DNA from: JAVVEG01 sp032251455 | GTDB taxonomy: Bacteria; Pseudomonadota; Gammaproteobacteria; Pseudomonadales; Pseudohongiellaceae | Length of the DNA: 64,000 bases | Assembly: GCA_032251455.1 (NCBI GenBank) | Contig: JAVVEG010000008.1 | Location: 1-64,000, forward strand | Reading direction: 5' to 3' | The notes under the pieces: generated by a model | The model's database searches: none | Told to the model about the DNA's origin: nothing | Seen by the model: the letters and a program-made list of their open reading frames with translations, nothing else | Shown: positions 63,463 through 64,000 of the stretch, piece by piece | Numbering within the stretch: the stretch's first letter is position 1 | Layout: every line of letters begins with the position of its first letter | Made by a program: the position numbers and the translations under genes

Positions 63463-64000
63463 AGACAATGGAAATGCCTGATGATCCTTGTCTCAAAATA
63501 GAATTATTGTTCTGAATCAACCTGGCCTGCTGGTTACTGGAACGGTAGACCTGATCACCAAGCTCCTGCACGGCTCTGCCCAGTTGCATGAGCTGATTGG
63601 CTTCCACCTCCTGGCCCAGTTCCCCGTAGGTCAAGCCCAGTGCATAGTAGAAATCCGGCTCCACCTGTTTCCGGCGCAGTGCATTGATATAATGCTTCTC
63701 GGCCTGCTTATAATTACCTGCATTGTAGGCATCATTTCCCAATAAATAATGATAATAGGGATTCTTTTTGTTGAACCGCTCAATGGCAGCAAAATAGCGT
63801 TCTGCCCGGGCAGTATTGCCCTGGGAGCTGTACAGGCGGGCAAGATTACCTATGGCCGCGGCAGTTGTATTATCCAGATCAAAGGATCGTTTATAGCTGT
63901 ATTCTGCCAGCTCAAACTCTGCCAGCCGATTGTACGCAGCACCAATATTGTTCCAGGCAATCTCCAGCTCCGGTTCCAGCCAAAGCGCATTCTTGAAGAA
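63443..64000 (-). CDS. TPR-repeat protein, 5' end outside the window
   Basis: The open frame enters from the right edge on the minus strand and ends at 63443; at least 185 residues are visible. Tetratricopeptide-like repeats run in order: IAWNNIGAAYNRLAEFELAE, AIGNLARLYSSQGNTARAER, HYLLGNDAYNAGNYKQAEKH and FYYALGLTYGELGQEVEAN. The C-terminal ~60 residues are Gln/Asn-rich without repeats. It probably acts as a protein-protein scaffold. It overlaps the acyl-CoA synthetase 3' end by 20 bp, convergent. Confidence 0.85.
   Translation of the reverse strand, partial: FFKNALWLEPELEIAWNNIGAAYNRLAEFELAEYSYKRSFDLDNTTAAAIGNLARLYSSQGNTARAERYFAAIERFNKKNPYYHYLLGNDAYNAGNYKQAEKHYINALRRKQVEPDFYYALGLTYGELGQEVEANQLMQLGRAVQELGDQVYRSSNQQARLIQNNNSILRQGSSGISIVFNQGEY

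Overview
The window looks like a chromosomal segment of a free-living gammaproteobacterium, probably of the Pseudomonadales/Cellvibrionales type. The main evidence is gene order: acyl-CoA synthetase, ispB, rplU, rpmA, obgE, proB, rpsT and murJ at the right end; suhB divergent from trmJ; and a Pst phosphate locus whose permeases carry large periplasmic insertions of the Pseudomonas kind. Fur, Pho, FNR/ANR and Lrp-type sites can be read directly from the sequence. No rRNA, CRISPR array, integrase or intact insertion sequence was found. The only RNA gene is the 3' part of a tRNA-Arg(CCT) at the left edge.

Left edge (1-6.9 kb) is accessory. Next to the tRNA-Arg 3' end lie four 23-bp tandem repeats, then an AAA_14/DUF4143 ATPase, a hipBA-type toxin-antitoxin pair, a small SAM methyltransferase, a ribbon-helix-helix/PIN toxin-antitoxin pair, a two-TM small protein, and a Fic protein whose catalytic His is replaced by Gln. 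The Fic gene is preceded by half-sites spaced about 20 bp apart (40-bp phased).

6.9-18.7 kb is a metabolic/regulatory stretch. An ECF sigma factor with its own ECF-type promoter is followed by a DUF6768-like small membrane protein, then a Tat-exported gluconate-dehydrogenase-type small subunit and its GMC flavoprotein. On the opposite strand are a secreted two-domain VOC protein, a secreted cupin and a class V aminotransferase. The aminotransferase diverges from an Lrp/AsnC regulator across a perfect 9+9 palindrome. An MFS transporter, a stand-alone EAL phosphodiesterase and a YgiQ radical SAM protein follow.

18.7-31.8 kb holds a Fur-controlled TonB receptor, Tex, TrmJ, a SuhB homologue that has lost three metal ligands, a MATE transporter, a B12-binding-type radical SAM protein, a YdjA nitroreductase, an acyltransferase, a TetR regulator, a repeat-containing secreted peptide and a TauE/SafE transporter.

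31.9-47.3 kb contains an 1838-residue double UvrA with four ABC ATPase cores, the phosphate operon pstS-pstC-pstA-pstB behind a Pho box, a Na/Pi cotransporter, and the formaldehyde/formyl-folate pair purU and frmA.

47.3-56.7 kb contains a small secreted protein ending in tandem stop repeats, a glyoxalase, an 0.85-kb non-coding region with two copies of a strongly folded ~350-bp element, folD, an aspartate/aromatic aminotransferase, a perfect FNR/ANR box between a universal stress protein and an overlooked 33-residue membrane protein, DAHP synthase, murJ, an Nramp-like transporter with an altered metal site, and Dps. 56.8-64 kb holds housekeeping genes (rpsT, proB, obgE, rpmA, rplU, ispB), an acyl-CoA synthetase and a truncated TPR protein.

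The strongest candidates for something new are the SuhB pseudo-phosphatase, the fused double UvrA, the duplicated structured element, the FNR-linked micro-membrane protein, and the phased operator in front of the His-less Fic protein.
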